From an uncultured Collinsella sp. (lineage in GTDB: Bacteria; Actinomycetota; Coriobacteriia; Coriobacteriales; Coriobacteriaceae), in contig CABUIY010000006.1 in the NCBI GenBank assembly GCA_902491765.1, forward strand, positions 1-64,000: DNA of 64,000 nucleotides, in the 5' to 3' direction. The translations under genes and the position numbers were made by a program. Positions 18,145 to 29,257 of this stretch are shown piece after piece. The notes beneath the pieces are model-generated. The model saw nothing but the letters and a program-made list of their open reading frames with translations, did no database searches and was not told the DNA's origin. The stretch's first letter is position 1. Every line of letters starts with the position of its first letter.

Positions 18145-19599
18145 GTGACGGAAACGTTTGATATCGCGATTGTCGGCGCGGGCATCACCGGATGCGCCAT
18201 CGCGCGGCAGCTCGCGCGGTTTGACCTGTCCATTTGCGTCGTCGAGGCGGCCAACGACATCGCGCTGGGCGCGTCGAAGGCCAACGGCGGCTTGGTGCAC
18301 GCCGGCTACGATCCGGCGCCGGGCACCGTAAAGGCGCAGGTCAACGCCCGTGGCTGCGAGTTGTACGGTACGTGGTCGCAGGAGCTGGGCTTTCTGTTCT
18401 GCCGCACCGGGTCGATGGTATTGGGCTTTAACGACGAGGACAGCGCGCATCTGGAGCAGCTGCGCCAGAATGGCCTGGCCAACGGCGTACCCGAGCTGGC
18501 GATCGTCGGACCCGACCGCATCCACGAATTAGAGTCGCGCGCCAGTGCCGATGCAACGTGCGCGTTGTGGTGCCCCTCGACTGGGTTTGTCGACCCGTTT
18601 GAGGTTGCCATCGCCGCGCTGGAGAACGCCGTGGCCAACGGGGTGAAGTTTATGCGGTCCGCTCCGGTAGAGGCGATTGAAGTCGCAGGCTCGAGCGACG
18701 ACGCGCGCTTTACGCTGGCGACCCCCGCTGGCAACGTGCGCTGCCGCTACCTGATCAACGCCGCGGGCAACGGCGCCGCCGACATCTCGCATATGGCGGG
18801 CGCCGAGGAGTTCCAGATGGTCTGGCGCCAGGGAAACATCGTGGTGCTGGACAAGGAGCCGCGCACGCTCATGCCGCTCTACCCCGTGCCGACGCCGATA
18901 TCGAAGGGCGTTATCGTGACGGGTACCGTGCACGGCAACACCGTGATCACCGCCACGGCTGCCGTGCGCGAGCCGGGCGACACGCAAACCTATGCGAGCG
19001 ATGTAAACGCGCTGCTGACCGGCGCGCGCAAGCTGGTGCCCGATCTGGATACGCGCCGCGTGGTGCGCGCATTTGCCGGCGGGCGTCCGGTCATTCGGGG
19101 AACGAACGACTTCTTTATTGGACAGTCGGCCGTGGTGCCGGGGCTGTTCCAGGCGGCGGGCATTCAGTCGCCGGGAGTAGCAAGCGCGCCGGCCATTGCC
19201 GAGCGCATGGAGCACGTGATGCGCGAGGCGGGCGTGGAACTGCACGAGCGGGCGGACTGGAACCCGATTCGCCGTGCGCCGGACGACTTTGACCGCGCAC
19301 CGCTGGCGCGCAAGGAGGAGCTAATCAAGTCCAACCCCGCGTGGGGACAGATTGTCTGCCGCTGCGAGACGGTGCCCGAGGCCGAGATTGTGGCCGCAAT
19401 CCGACGCCACCCGGGCGCGATTTCGGTCGAGGGCGTCAAACGCCGCTGCCGCGCGGGCATGGGCCGCTGCCAAAGTGGCTTTTGCCAGAGCCGTGTGGTG
19501 GCAATTCTTGCCCGCGAGCTGGGCTGCGACCCCAGCGAGGTGCTGTTGGAGGATGCCGGCTCTTGGCTGGTCCAGGGACCGCTGAAGGGGGTACGCTAG
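18145..19599 (+). CDS. FAD-dependent oxidoreductase with C-terminal BFD-like [2Fe-2S] domain (GlpA-like)
   Basis: 484 residues from a GTG with GGGAGG upstream. The DAO/GlpA domain opens with the dinucleotide loop DIAIVGAGITGCAIARQLAR, then ASKANGGLVHAGYDPAPGTV. The C-terminal domain has CRCETV and then RCRAGMGRCQSGFC, the BFD-type cysteine set for a [2Fe-2S] cluster, as in anaerobic glycerol-3-phosphate dehydrogenase A. Together with the next two genes it forms the GlpA-like, FAD/NAD-oxidoreductase and DUF1667 trio known from many Firmicutes and Coriobacteriia. It is usually annotated as glycerol-3-phosphate dehydrogenase, but the substrate could be another 2-hydroxyacid. No glycerol kinase or transporter is nearby to settle this. 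Confidence 0.85.
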   Translation: MTETFDIAIVGAGITGCAIARQLARFDLSICVVEAANDIALGASKANGGLVHAGYDPAPGTVKAQVNARGCELYGTWSQELGFLFCRTGSMVLGFNDEDSAHLEQLRQNGLANGVPELAIVGPDRIHELESRASADATCALWCPSTGFVDPFEVAIAALENAVANGVKFMRSAPVEAIEVAGSSDDARFTLATPAGNVRCRYLINAAGNGAADISHMAGAEEFQMVWRQGNIVVLDKEPRTLMPLYPVPTPISKGVIVTGTVHGNTVITATAAVREPGDTQTYASDVNALLTGARKLVPDLDTRRVVRAFAGGRPVIRGTNDFFIGQSAVVPGLFQAAGIQSPGVASAPAIAERMEHVMREAGVELHERADWNPIRRAPDDFDRAPLARKEELIKSNPAWGQIVCRCETVPEAEIVAAIRRHPGAISVEGVKRRCRAGMGRCQSGFCQSRVVAILARELGCDPSEVLLEDAGSWLVQGPLKGVR

Positions 19600-19600
19600 G

Positions 19601-20947
19601 ATGGCGGAATTCACATCGAGCGCTAATGATTGCAGCGTCGTCGAAGCCGTACAAACGCAGGCCTTCGACGTGGTCGTCATCGGCGGCGGGCCTGCTGGCA
19701 TGGCGGCTGCGCTTGCCGCGCAAAAGGCCGGCGCCCACGTGGCCATCGTGGAGCGCGAGCAGCATCTGGGCGGAATCCTCCGCCAGTGCATCCACCCCGG
19801 TTTTGGCCTTTCGCACTTTAAGCAGGAGCTCACCGGTCCCGAGTACGCGCAGCGCTTTATCGATCAGGTACGCGCGACCGACATTGCGCTGTTCTTGGAC
19901 AGCATGGTGATTGGGATCGATTCGAGCGAGGGTGCGGGAGCCACCGCAGTCCATACCGTCACGCTCATGAGCCCCGCCGGCATGCTGCAGCTCACCGGAC
20001 GCGCGGTCGTCCTTGCCATGGGGTGCCGCGAGCGCACGCGCAGCGAGATCAAGATCCCCGGCAGCCGTCCCGCCGGCGTGTTTACGGCGGGCCTGGCGCA
20101 GCGATACATCAATATCGAAAACCTCAAGCCCGGCTCGCGTGCCGTCATTTTGGGCTCGGGTGACATCGGGCTTATCATGGCGCGCCGCTGCACGCTCGAG
20201 GGGATTTCGGTCGAGGGCGTGTACGAGCTCATGCCGTACGCCAACGGCCTGCGCCGCAATGTGAAGAACTGCCTGAACGACTTTGGCATTCCGCTGCACC
20301 TGTCCACCACCGTCACACGCGTGATCGGGCACGACCGCGTGGAAGCCGTCGAGGTAAGCCAAGTCGACGAGCGCCTGGCGCCCATTCCGGGGACCGAGCG
20401 CATCGTTCCGTGCGACACACTGCTGCTTTCGGTGGGCTTGATTCCCGAGAACGAGCTTTCGGTGGGCGCGGGCGTTGAGCTTGACCCACGTACGCGCGGC
20501 GCCGTGGTGGACCAGAGCCTGCAGACGGGCGTACCGGGTATCTTTGCCTGCGGCAACGTGCTGCACGTGCACGACCTGGCCGACAACGTGACGACCGAGT
20601 CTGAGCGCGCCGGCGCAGCTGCGGCGGCGTACGCGCTGGGGACCGACGCGGGCACCGTTCCGAGCTGCGAGCTCACCGTCTCCCCTGCCGGCATCGCGGG
20701 CTACGCGCTGCCGGGACGCATTACGGCTGTGGCGCTCACCAAGCTCAACTTCCGCGTGCGCCGACCCGTCGACGCCGCCCGCGTGCGTATTCTGGCAGGC
20801 GGCGAGGAACTGTTCGCAGGCAAGGTCCGTGCATTTAAGCCGAGCGTCATGGAAAGCTTCCCGCTGCCGGCGAAGGTGATTCAGCGCGCACTCGACCTAG
20901 GTGCTAGAGAGATTAATCTGTCTGTCGATCCCATTGAGGAGGCATAG
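19601..20947 (+). CDS. NAD(P)/FAD-dependent oxidoreductase (GlpB/HcnB-like partner)
   Basis: 448 residues. It has the Rossmann loop VVVIGGGPAGMAAALAAQKA, then GGILRQCIHPGFGL, a second nucleotide-binding loop (RAVILGSGDIGLIMARRCTL), and GIFACGNVLHVHDLADNVT near residue 310, as in pyridine-nucleotide disulfide oxidoreductase-type flavoproteins. The gene starts one base after the stop of the GlpA-like gene, so translation is coupled. The protein most likely passes electrons from the GlpA-like subunit to a pyridine nucleotide or a quinone-like acceptor. The exact acceptor is not visible in the sequence. Confidence 0.87.
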   Translation: MAEFTSSANDCSVVEAVQTQAFDVVVIGGGPAGMAAALAAQKAGAHVAIVEREQHLGGILRQCIHPGFGLSHFKQELTGPEYAQRFIDQVRATDIALFLDSMVIGIDSSEGAGATAVHTVTLMSPAGMLQLTGRAVVLAMGCRERTRSEIKIPGSRPAGVFTAGLAQRYINIENLKPGSRAVILGSGDIGLIMARRCTLEGISVEGVYELMPYANGLRRNVKNCLNDFGIPLHLSTTVTRVIGHDRVEAVEVSQVDERLAPIPGTERIVPCDTLLLSVGLIPENELSVGAGVELDPRTRGAVVDQSLQTGVPGIFACGNVLHVHDLADNVTTESERAGAAAAAYALGTDAGTVPSCELTVSPAGIAGYALPGRITAVALTKLNFRVRRPVDAARVRILAGGEELFAGKVRAFKPSVMESFPLPAKVIQRALDLGAREINLSVDPIEEA

Positions 20948-20950
20948 CTC

Positions 20951-21349
20951 ATGAGCACGAATGCGACCGAGACGCTGCAGTTCAACTGCACCACCTGCCC
21001 ATCCGAATGCCTCCTGACCGTAGAGGTAGAGCGTGACGCAGACGGCGCCGTGGTAGAAGTGCGCTCCGTAACCGGCAACAACTGCCCACGCGGCGATAAG
21101 TTCGCGCATCAGGAGCTCACCTGCCCCATGCGCGTGCTCACCACCACCGTGGCCGCATCCGGCGGCGACGAGGCGCTTCTGCCTGTGCGCACGGCCGAAG
21201 CCATCCCGCTGGCACTCCACGCCCAAGCCATGGACCTTATCCGAGGCCTAGTCGTCAACGCCCCCATCCGCATGGGCGACGTAGTCCTACCCAACCTCCT
21301 AGACACCGGTACCGACCTAATCGCCAGCATGGACATCGACCCAGCCTAA
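20951..21349 (+). CDS. DUF1667 domain protein
   Basis: 132 residues with four conserved cysteines: CTTCPSEC at the N-terminus, then NNCPRGDKFA and TCPMRVLTTTV. This is the DUF1667 pattern, presumed to hold a metal or an iron-sulfur cluster. It follows the oxidoreductase after three bases with a strong GAGGAGG ribosome site. DUF1667 genes nearly always follow GlpA-like/oxidoreductase pairs, so it is probably the third subunit of that complex. Its biochemical role is not known. Confidence 0.88.
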   Translation: MSTNATETLQFNCTTCPSECLLTVEVERDADGAVVEVRSVTGNNCPRGDKFAHQELTCPMRVLTTTVAASGGDEALLPVRTAEAIPLALHAQAMDLIRGLVVNAPIRMGDVVLPNLLDTGTDLIASMDIDPA

Positions 21350-21358
21350 GCAGCTAAT

Positions 21359-21382
21359 TTAGGACGGGACTCTTTTAGCTAC
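21359..21382 (+). repeat. 24-nt repeat motif, copy 1 of 3
   Basis: A segment close to ATTTAGGACGGGACTCTTTT plus AGCT. A similar segment, TTTGGGACGGGCCTCTTTTA plus GCTGC, begins near 21687, and an inverted relative lies at 23127-23152. The first two bracket the palindromic elements 21407-21676. Confidence 0.55.
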
Positions 21383-21406
21383 CCCACCATCCACCCCGCC
21401 CTCCTC

Positions 21407-21473
21407 AGTTGCGGTGAAATAGTTCCTGTTTTCCGCCAAAACCCCGGCATCCAGGAACTATTCCACCGCAACT
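21407..21473 (+). repeat. 70-bp palindromic element, copy 1
   Basis: Outer arms AGTTGCGGTGAAATA and TATTCCACCGCAACT continue into inner arms GTTCCTG/CAGGAAC, leaving a loop of about 23 bases. It lies after the DUF1667 gene. Six relatives occur in the window. There is no T-run, so it is not a plain terminator. Confidence 0.85.
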
Positions 21474-21515
21474 ATCCTTGGAATCGGTATTCAGCTTGTG
21501 CCTACTTTAGTGCCA

Positions 21516-21676
21516 TTTCAAAACTATGCCGGATTACGGGGCTGATTCGGAGACTCCCCATCCATACCGGCCATTTTCAATTTTTGACAAGCCGTCTACC
21601 TGCGGTTTTAATTTCGCGATTTTTGCCATGGTCAAGTAATACAGGTCCAGCCCCGTAATCCGCCATACTTTTGAAA
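21516..21676 (+). repeat. Long-arm palindromic element, copy A
   Basis: Arms TTTCAAAACTATGCCGG and GGATTACGGGGCTG on the left are mirrored with three mismatches on the right, ending in TACTTTTGAAA. The inner part carries AAGCCGTCTACCTGCGG and then TTTTAATTTCGCGAT. The same core with completely different arms occurs at 22942-23103. Confidence 0.8.
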
Positions 21677-21686
21677 CCAGCCCATT

Positions 21687-21711
21687 TGGGACGGGCCTCT
21701 TTTAGCTGCTT
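21687..21711 (+). repeat. 24-nt repeat motif, copy 2 of 3
   Basis: TTTGGGACGGGCCTCTTTTA followed by GCTGC repeats the motif at 21359 in the same orientation, on the far side of the two palindromic elements. Confidence 0.55.
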
Positions 21712-21805
21712 TTGCCCGCATGGTTGCCAGAGTGACCATGCCAAGGAGTGTCCCAAAGTGCCGGGCTTGGGATACCATGGTGGCAACCTAGCGAAAGGAT
21801 GATTC

Positions 21806-22894
21806 ATGGCACATGTCGATGACCAGCGTGTGGCGCGCGTGCTCGATGCGCTCGAGGCTCAGCACCCCGGCGCACAGCTGCTCGTAAACGACCCATGGTC
21901 GATCTATTACCTGACCGGCTTTTATGCCGATATGTTCGAGCGTTTTTGCGGCGTGCTGCTCGCACGCGGTAGCGAGCCCGTGATCCTAGTCAACGCCCTG
22001 CACCAGCTGCCAGAGTATGACAATGCGCGCGTCGCCTACCACGCCGATACCGATGTCGTGGCCGACGCCATCGCGCGCGAGATCGACCCGACCAAGCCGC
22101 TTGGCATCGACACCGTCATGCGCTCCGGCTTTTTGATGCCCCTTCTGGAGCGCCATGCCGCCAGCGAGTTTTTCCTGGGTGACTTTGCCGTCACCGCCGC
22201 ACGCACCCACAAGGATACCGCCGAGCAGGAACTCATGCGCGTGTCCTCGGCCACCAACGACGTCGTGATGGCCGATGTTATCAAGCTCGTCCACGAGGGC
22301 GTGACGGAGCGCGAAATTGCCGACCAGATGCTCAGTCTGTATCGCAAGCACGGCTGCGAGGGCTTTAGCTTTCCGCCCATCGTGAGCTTTGGCGCCAACG
22401 CCGGCGACCCGCACCACGAGCCCGACGATGCGGTACTCAAGCGCGACGACGTAGTGCTGTTCGACATTGGCGGACGTCGCCGCAACTACTGCTCGGACAT
22501 GACACGCACGTTCTTTTGGGGCGAGCCGGACGAGGAAACCGCACGCACCTACGACATCGTGCGCCGCGCCAACGAGGCCGCCGAGGCGCTCATTGCACCG
22601 GGCGTGCGCATGTGTGACCTGGACCGCGCCGCACGCGACGTGATTGAGGATGCGGGCTATGGGCAGTACTTTACGCATCGCCTGGGCCACTCGATTGGCC
22701 TGCAGGACCACGAGCCGGGAGACGTCTCGCTCGTCAACGAACAGGTCGTAGAGCCAGGCATGACCTTCTCCATCGAACCGGGCATCTACCTCCCCGGCCA
22801 CACCGGCGTCCGTATCGAGGATCTTGCCCTGGTGACCGAGAACGGCGTCGAGATCCTCAACGCCTACCCCCACGATCCGCTCCGCCTAGACTAG
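21806..22894 (+). CDS. pepP: M24-family Xaa-Pro aminopeptidase/dipeptidase
   Basis: 362 residues. An N-terminal creatinase-like domain is followed by the pita-bread metallopeptidase domain. The metal ligands are seen in order: FDIGGRRRNYCSDMTRTFFW (two Asp), HRLGHSIGLQDHEPGD (His), FSIEPGIYLPG (Glu), and GVRIEDLALV (Glu). It should remove N-terminal residues before proline, or split Xaa-Pro dipeptides, in the cytoplasm using two metal ions. The start has AAAGGATG ahead of it. It stands alone between two mosaics of palindromic repeats. PepQ-type dipeptidase is the alternative to PepP. Confidence 0.9.
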   Translation: MAHVDDQRVARVLDALEAQHPGAQLLVNDPWSIYYLTGFYADMFERFCGVLLARGSEPVILVNALHQLPEYDNARVAYHADTDVVADAIAREIDPTKPLGIDTVMRSGFLMPLLERHAASEFFLGDFAVTAARTHKDTAEQELMRVSSATNDVVMADVIKLVHEGVTEREIADQMLSLYRKHGCEGFSFPPIVSFGANAGDPHHEPDDAVLKRDDVVLFDIGGRRRNYCSDMTRTFFWGEPDEETARTYDIVRRANEAAEALIAPGVRMCDLDRAARDVIEDAGYGQYFTHRLGHSIGLQDHEPGDVSLVNEQVVEPGMTFSIEPGIYLPGHTGVRIEDLALVTENGVEILNAYPHDPLRLD

Positions 22895-22941
22895 GCAATG
22901 CGGCAAAGGGACAACCCCTTTGCCGCATCCTGCCAAGGCTT

Positions 22942-23103
22942 CGCCACAAAAACGGCCTATCTACTACGTTTAAACCGCACGGGTCGACCATAACCGACTT
23001 TTCGCAAAATCCGCAAGCCATCTATCTGCGGTTTTGATTTCGCGATGTTCCGTGTGCTCGAGGGTAGTCGGTCAGACGTAGTAGATAGGCCCATTTCGTG
23101 GCG
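22942..23103 (+). repeat. Long-arm palindromic element, copy B
   Basis: The left arm CGCCACAAAAACGGCC plus TATCTACTACGT is mirrored by ACGTAGTAGATAGG plus CCCATTTCGTGGCG. The core carries AAGCCATCTATCTGCGG and TTTTGATTTCGCGAT, almost identical to copy A at 21516, while the arms are unrelated to copy A. Confidence 0.8.
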
Positions 23104-23126
23104 AGCGAGTCAACTCGGGGCACAGG

Positions 23127-23152
23127 GCAGCCAAAAAGCCCCGTCCCAAATT
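23127..23152 (-). repeat. 24-nt repeat motif, copy 3 of 3 (inverted)
   Basis: On the minus strand this reads AATTTGGGACGGGGCTTTTT plus GGCTGC, close to the motifs at 21359 and 21687. It lies between a long-arm element and a 70-bp element downstream of the M24 peptidase gene. Confidence 0.5.
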
Positions 23153-23163
23153 GACTGCTTTTG

Positions 23164-23230
23164 AGTTGCGGTGATATACGGACCGTTTGAGGCTTCTGGC
23201 TTGTAAAACAGTCCGTATTTCACCGCAACT
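23164..23230 (-). repeat. 70-bp palindromic element, copy 2
   Basis: Outer arms AGTTGCGGTGATATACGG and CCGTATTTCACCGCAACT, inner arms ACCGTTT/AAACAGT, loop of about 16 bases. It lies between the convergent 3' ends of the M24 peptidase gene and folC. The conserved CCCCTC flank is on the right, so I give it minus orientation. Confidence 0.82.
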
Positions 23231-23244
23231 GATGAGGGGATGGG

Positions 23245-24588
23245 TTAGCGCAACAGGCCTGCTACTTCGCCGGCTAGGGTGATGGTGCCGGCGGCTACGA
23301 AGGGCTCGCCTGCGGCATCGAAGGCCGCGAGGGCCTCGGACACGCTCGGGTATACGCCCACGAGCTTATCGGCATCAACGAGGGCAGCGAGCTCCTCTGC
23401 CGGCAGGGCACGGTCGGAATCGGTCTGGGTTACGACCACGTGCGGGAACGCCGGAACCAGCACATCGACAATGCCCGCCACGTCCTTATCGGCCAGCGCG
23501 GCACACAGCAGCGTGGGGCGATTCTCAACGCACGGATCGATCTCGTCCAGCGCGCTCACAAAGTTCTCGCAGCTCTGAGGGTTATGGCAGGCGTCGATCA
23601 GCTTGAGCGGATCGGTTCCCAGCACATCAAATCGACCCGGCGTGGGGCAGCCCATAAGCGACGCATCGAGCTTGTCATGGTCGAGCTCGCGACCCAGATA
23701 GCCCTCGCACAGCATAATCGCGCACGCGGCATTCTGCGGCTGATAGGCCGGCTTGACCATGCTCGATGTATAGATCGCGCGCGGCGTAGTGCAGCTAAAC
23801 TCAACCGTGTCGCCCACGTGCTCCGGCACCTTGGTCGTGGCATGGTTCACCACGAGCGGTACTACGCCGCACTCGCGACAACGGGCATCCATCACGCGCT
23901 GAACACTCGCCTCGTGCGTGCCCTCGCCCAGCACAACCAGGCGTCCGGGCTTAATGACCGCAGCCTTCTCCCCCGCAATGGCCTCGAGCGTGTCGCCCAA
24001 AATACGTGTGTGATCGAGCCCAATGCCCGTAATGGCAACGGCGACGGGATCGGTCGCACTCGTAGCATCCCAGCGTCCGCCCATGCCGACCTCAAGCACG
24101 GCCACGTCCACGCAAGCCTCGGCAAACACCACCAGTGCAGCAGCCGTCAGCAAGTCAAACGGCGTGATGGTATAGGTGCGCTCCCCCGCCGCCACACGGC
24201 GCGCATTCACGCGATGTCCCGCCTCAACAGCTGCCGAAACGCCACGAGCAAAGGCCTCGTCGCTCACGACGCGTCCATCGACCTCCATGCGCTCGGGATA
24301 GCGCACCAGCTGCGGCGACGTATACAGCGCGGTCTTGAGCCCCTCACCACGAAGAATGGCAGCCGAAAAACGCGTAGTCGAAGTCTTGCCATTGGTACCA
24401 GCAACCTGAATGCAATCAAAGTACTCGTCCGGACGCCCCAACTCATCAAGCATATCGACAACCGTCTCAAGCAGAGGCCCAGCATCCCCAGAAATCCGCC
24501 CCGTATCAGCAGCCAGCCCAACAGCCTCACCAAACGAAAGCAACTCAAACGAGAAAGGAACGACATACGACCCAGAACGCTTAGCCAT
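23245..24588 (-). CDS. folC: Bifunctional folylpolyglutamate synthase/dihydrofolate synthase
   Basis: About 447 residues from MAKRSGSYVV. The Mur-ligase-type ATP loop QVAGTNGKTSTTRFSAAILR is followed by FDLLTAAALVVFAEACVDVA, VLEVGMGGRWDAT, and GLDHTRILGDTLEAIAGEKA, then a C-terminal ligand-binding domain. It adds glutamate to dihydropteroate or to folates in the cytoplasm. The ATG at 24588 has GGAG eleven bases upstream. An ATG at 24645 would add a hydrophobic, unconserved stretch and is rejected. The gene has no operon partner here. Whether both activities are present cannot be told from sequence. Confidence 0.92.
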   Translation of the reverse strand: MAKRSGSYVVPFSFELLSFGEAVGLAADTGRISGDAGPLLETVVDMLDELGRPDEYFDCIQVAGTNGKTSTTRFSAAILRGEGLKTALYTSPQLVRYPERMEVDGRVVSDEAFARGVSAAVEAGHRVNARRVAAGERTYTITPFDLLTAAALVVFAEACVDVAVLEVGMGGRWDATSATDPVAVAITGIGLDHTRILGDTLEAIAGEKAAVIKPGRLVVLGEGTHEASVQRVMDARCRECGVVPLVVNHATTKVPEHVGDTVEFSCTTPRAIYTSSMVKPAYQPQNAACAIMLCEGYLGRELDHDKLDASLMGCPTPGRFDVLGTDPLKLIDACHNPQSCENFVSALDEIDPCVENRPTLLCAALADKDVAGIVDVLVPAFPHVVVTQTDSDRALPAEELAALVDADKLVGVYPSVSEALAAFDAAGEPFVAAGTITLAGEVAGLLR

Positions 24589-24748
24589 AACCCAAAGTCT
24601 CCAATAACAGAAAAAGAGGCCCATCAAAAAGAATGAGCCCCTCACGTTGACAATATCAGCCTTTACCCGCTTGCAGCGAGATCAAGGCCACAACCCAGTG
24701 GCCCTAACACGCCAGATGCAAACAACCACGTAAACGAACTAGGAGCGG

Positions 24749-24849
24749 CCCGATGCTTTGCTCGCCGCAAGTTCCGCACGCAAAGGGCAGCACTTAATGT
24801 GCTGCCCGTCTTGCGCAGGACTGTCCGCAGCGGAGAGCAAAGCATCGGG
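24749..24849 (+). repeat. Nested palindromic element downstream of valS, copy A
   Basis: Outer arms CCCGATGCTTTGCTC and GAGCAAAGCATCGGG are perfect. Inside lies a second perfect hairpin, GGGCAGCAC-TTAAT-GTGCTGCCC. Between them are TTCCGCACG and CAGGACTG, which recur in the element at 27586-27698 upstream of valS although both sets of arms differ. The inner hairpin may also stop transcription. Confidence 0.8.
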
Positions 24850-24868
24850 ACGCGCCCCCAAGTTAGGC

Positions 24869-27565
<2,697 letters not shown>

Positions 27566-27585
27566 ATATCTCTCCCTGTCCCGCC

Positions 27586-27698
27586 GGCGTGTCCGCCTGC
27601 TTGGTTTTCGCTCGGTCAGGTCCTGGCTCGCACGAAGAGCACATTAAGTGCTCTTCGGCTCGTGCGGAATCTACGAAAACCAAGCAGGCGGACACGCC
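27586..27698 (-). repeat. Nested palindromic element in the valS leader, copy B
   Basis: Outer arms GGCGTGTCCGCCTGCTTGG plus TTTTCG are matched perfectly over 25 bases at the other end. The inner hairpin is GAAGAGCAC-ATTAA-GTGCTCTTC. On the minus strand the conserved words TTCCGCACG, GCACTTAATGTGC and CAGGACC appear in the same order as in copy A at 24749. The element fills most of the 5' untranslated region of valS. Confidence 0.8.
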
Positions 27699-27784
27699 TT
27701 AGGTATCGATTACTTCAGTCTGTAATGACTTCGCTGAGGCTTAAACAAACACACAGAATAACACAGGTAGTTGGGGTTATTGCG

Positions 27785-27828
27785 TATATATAAAATAGCC
27801 TCCGACCGCGGGTGGTCAGAGGCTATTT
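27785..27828 (-). terminator. clpX terminator
   Basis: AAATAGCCTCCGACC and GGTCAGAGGCTATTT form a 15-position stem with one mismatch and a short loop. On the minus strand TTTTATATAT follows. It ends the clpP-clpX transcript just after clpX. Confidence 0.85.
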
Positions 27829-27849
27829 GCAGGCACGTTTTAGGCTGGT

Positions 27850-29256
27850 TTAACCGTAGATACGCTGGGGTTGTTCTTCGCCCTTTACGGAGGCTTCGGT
27901 CACGATGACCTTGGCGACACCCTCCTCGCTGGGCAGGTCGAACATCGTCTGCTGCAGCACGTCCTCGCAGATGGAACGCAGGCCGCGGGCGCCGGTCTTG
28001 CGGGCGAGCGCCATACGGGCGATCTCGTGCAGGGCGGCGTCCTCAAACTCAAGCTCAACGTCCTCGAGCTGGAACATCTTGCGGTACTGACGCACCACGG
28101 CGTTCTTGGGCTCGGTCAGGATCGACACCAGGTCGTCCTCGTCGAGCGCCTGCGTCTGGGTGACGACGGGCGTACGTCCCACAAACTCGGGAATCATGCC
28201 AAAGGCGTTGAGGTCCTGCGGGAGCACCTGGCGCAGCAGGTCGTTCTCGTCGACCGAGGTGGGGCCGGCGATCTCGGAGTTAAAGCCCACGCCCTTGTTG
28301 CCCACGCGGTCGGCGATGATCTTGTCCAGACCCACAAAGGCACCGCCGCAGATGAACAGGATGTTGGTCGTGTCAATCTGCAGCAGCTCCTGCTGGGGAT
28401 GCTTGCGGCCGCCGGTGGGCGGAACGCTTGCCACCGTGCCCTCAAGAATCTTAAGCAGCGCCTGCTGAACGCCCTCGCCCGAGACATCGCGGGTAATGGA
28501 GAGGTTCTCGGCTTTGCGGGCAATCTTGTCGATCTCGTCCACGTAGATAATGCCGACCTGCGCGCGCTCAATATCGCCATCGGCGGCATTGATGAGCTTG
28601 AGCAGGATGTTCTCCACATCCTCGCCCACGTAACCGGCCTCGGTGAGCGCGGTGGCGTCGGCGATGGCAAACGGCACCTCGAGGATACGTGCGAGCGTCT
28701 GGGCGAGCAGCGTCTTACCGGTACCGGTGGGACCGAGCAGCAAAATGTTGGACTTGGCGAGCTCCACCTCGTCCATATCATCATCGAGCTGCGAGTCCAA
28801 ACCGTCGTCAAAGGCCGAAAGCGCAGCGCCGCCCTCAATCACGCGGCGATAGTGGTTGTACACGGCCACCGACATGGCGCGCTTGGCGTCCTCCTGACCC
28901 ATAACATAGGCCGAAAGCTCGTCATAGATCTCGTGCGGCGTCGGCACGTGCGTGATGACCTGGCGATCGTCCTCGAGCTCAAAACCCTCGGTCTCGGGGT
29001 TAACGGCGGGCTGGGATGCAGCCTGGCCGTGGTCGTTGAGGAAGCCTGGCAGTTTGCCGTTGCGGGCGGCGTCCATAAAGTCCGAAGCCAGCGACTCCTC
29101 CAAAATCTCGGAGCAGGCGGCAACGCACTCGTCGCAGATAAAGATGTTGGTCGGACCCTTTACAAGGCGGCGAACCTGCCCCTGCTCTTTTCCGCAGAAG
29201 GAGCAGCGGATGGGGTTGCCGTTCTCGTCAAAGTTGTCCTGCATGTTACCGGCCAT
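27850..29256 (-). CDS. clpX: ATP-dependent Clp protease ATPase subunit ClpX
   Basis: 468 residues. The N-terminal C4 zinc finger ([18 protein letters not shown] and then [12 protein letters not shown]) is followed by the AAA+ core with [20 protein letters not shown] (Walker A), [20 protein letters not shown] (Walker B), and [20 protein letters not shown]. The enzyme unfolds tagged proteins and feeds them to ClpP. Its start lies one base after the clpP stop, the usual operon. Compared with the about 420 residues usual for the family there is an extra acidic linker around residues 60-100 and another near 160 ([16 protein letters not shown]). Confidence 0.97.
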   Translation of the reverse strand: MAGNMQDNFDENGNPIRCSFCGKEQGQVRRLVKGPTNIFICDECVAACSEILEESLASDFMDAARNGKLPGFLNDHGQAASQPAVNPETEGFELEDDRQVITHVPTPHEIYDELSAYVMGQEDAKRAMSVAVYNHYRRVIEGGAALSAFDDGLDSQLDDDMDEVELAKSNILLLGPTGTGKTLLAQTLARILEVPFAIADATALTEAGYVGEDVENILLKLINAADGDIERAQVGIIYVDEIDKIARKAENLSITRDVSGEGVQQALLKILEGTVASVPPTGGRKHPQQELLQIDTTNILFICGGAFVGLDKIIADRVGNKGVGFNSEIAGPTSVDENDLLRQVLPQDLNAFGMIPEFVGRTPVVTQTQALDEDDLVSILTEPKNAVVRQYRKMFQLEDVELEFEDAALHEIARMALARKTGARGLRSICEDVLQQTMFDLPSEEGVAKVIVTEASVKGEEQPQRIYG

Positions 29257-29257
29257 C

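Noticed and set aside
27566..27800. T-box riboswitch ahead of valS
   Set aside because: The conserved T-box word and the antiterminator layout are missing. The leader holds the nested palindrome instead.
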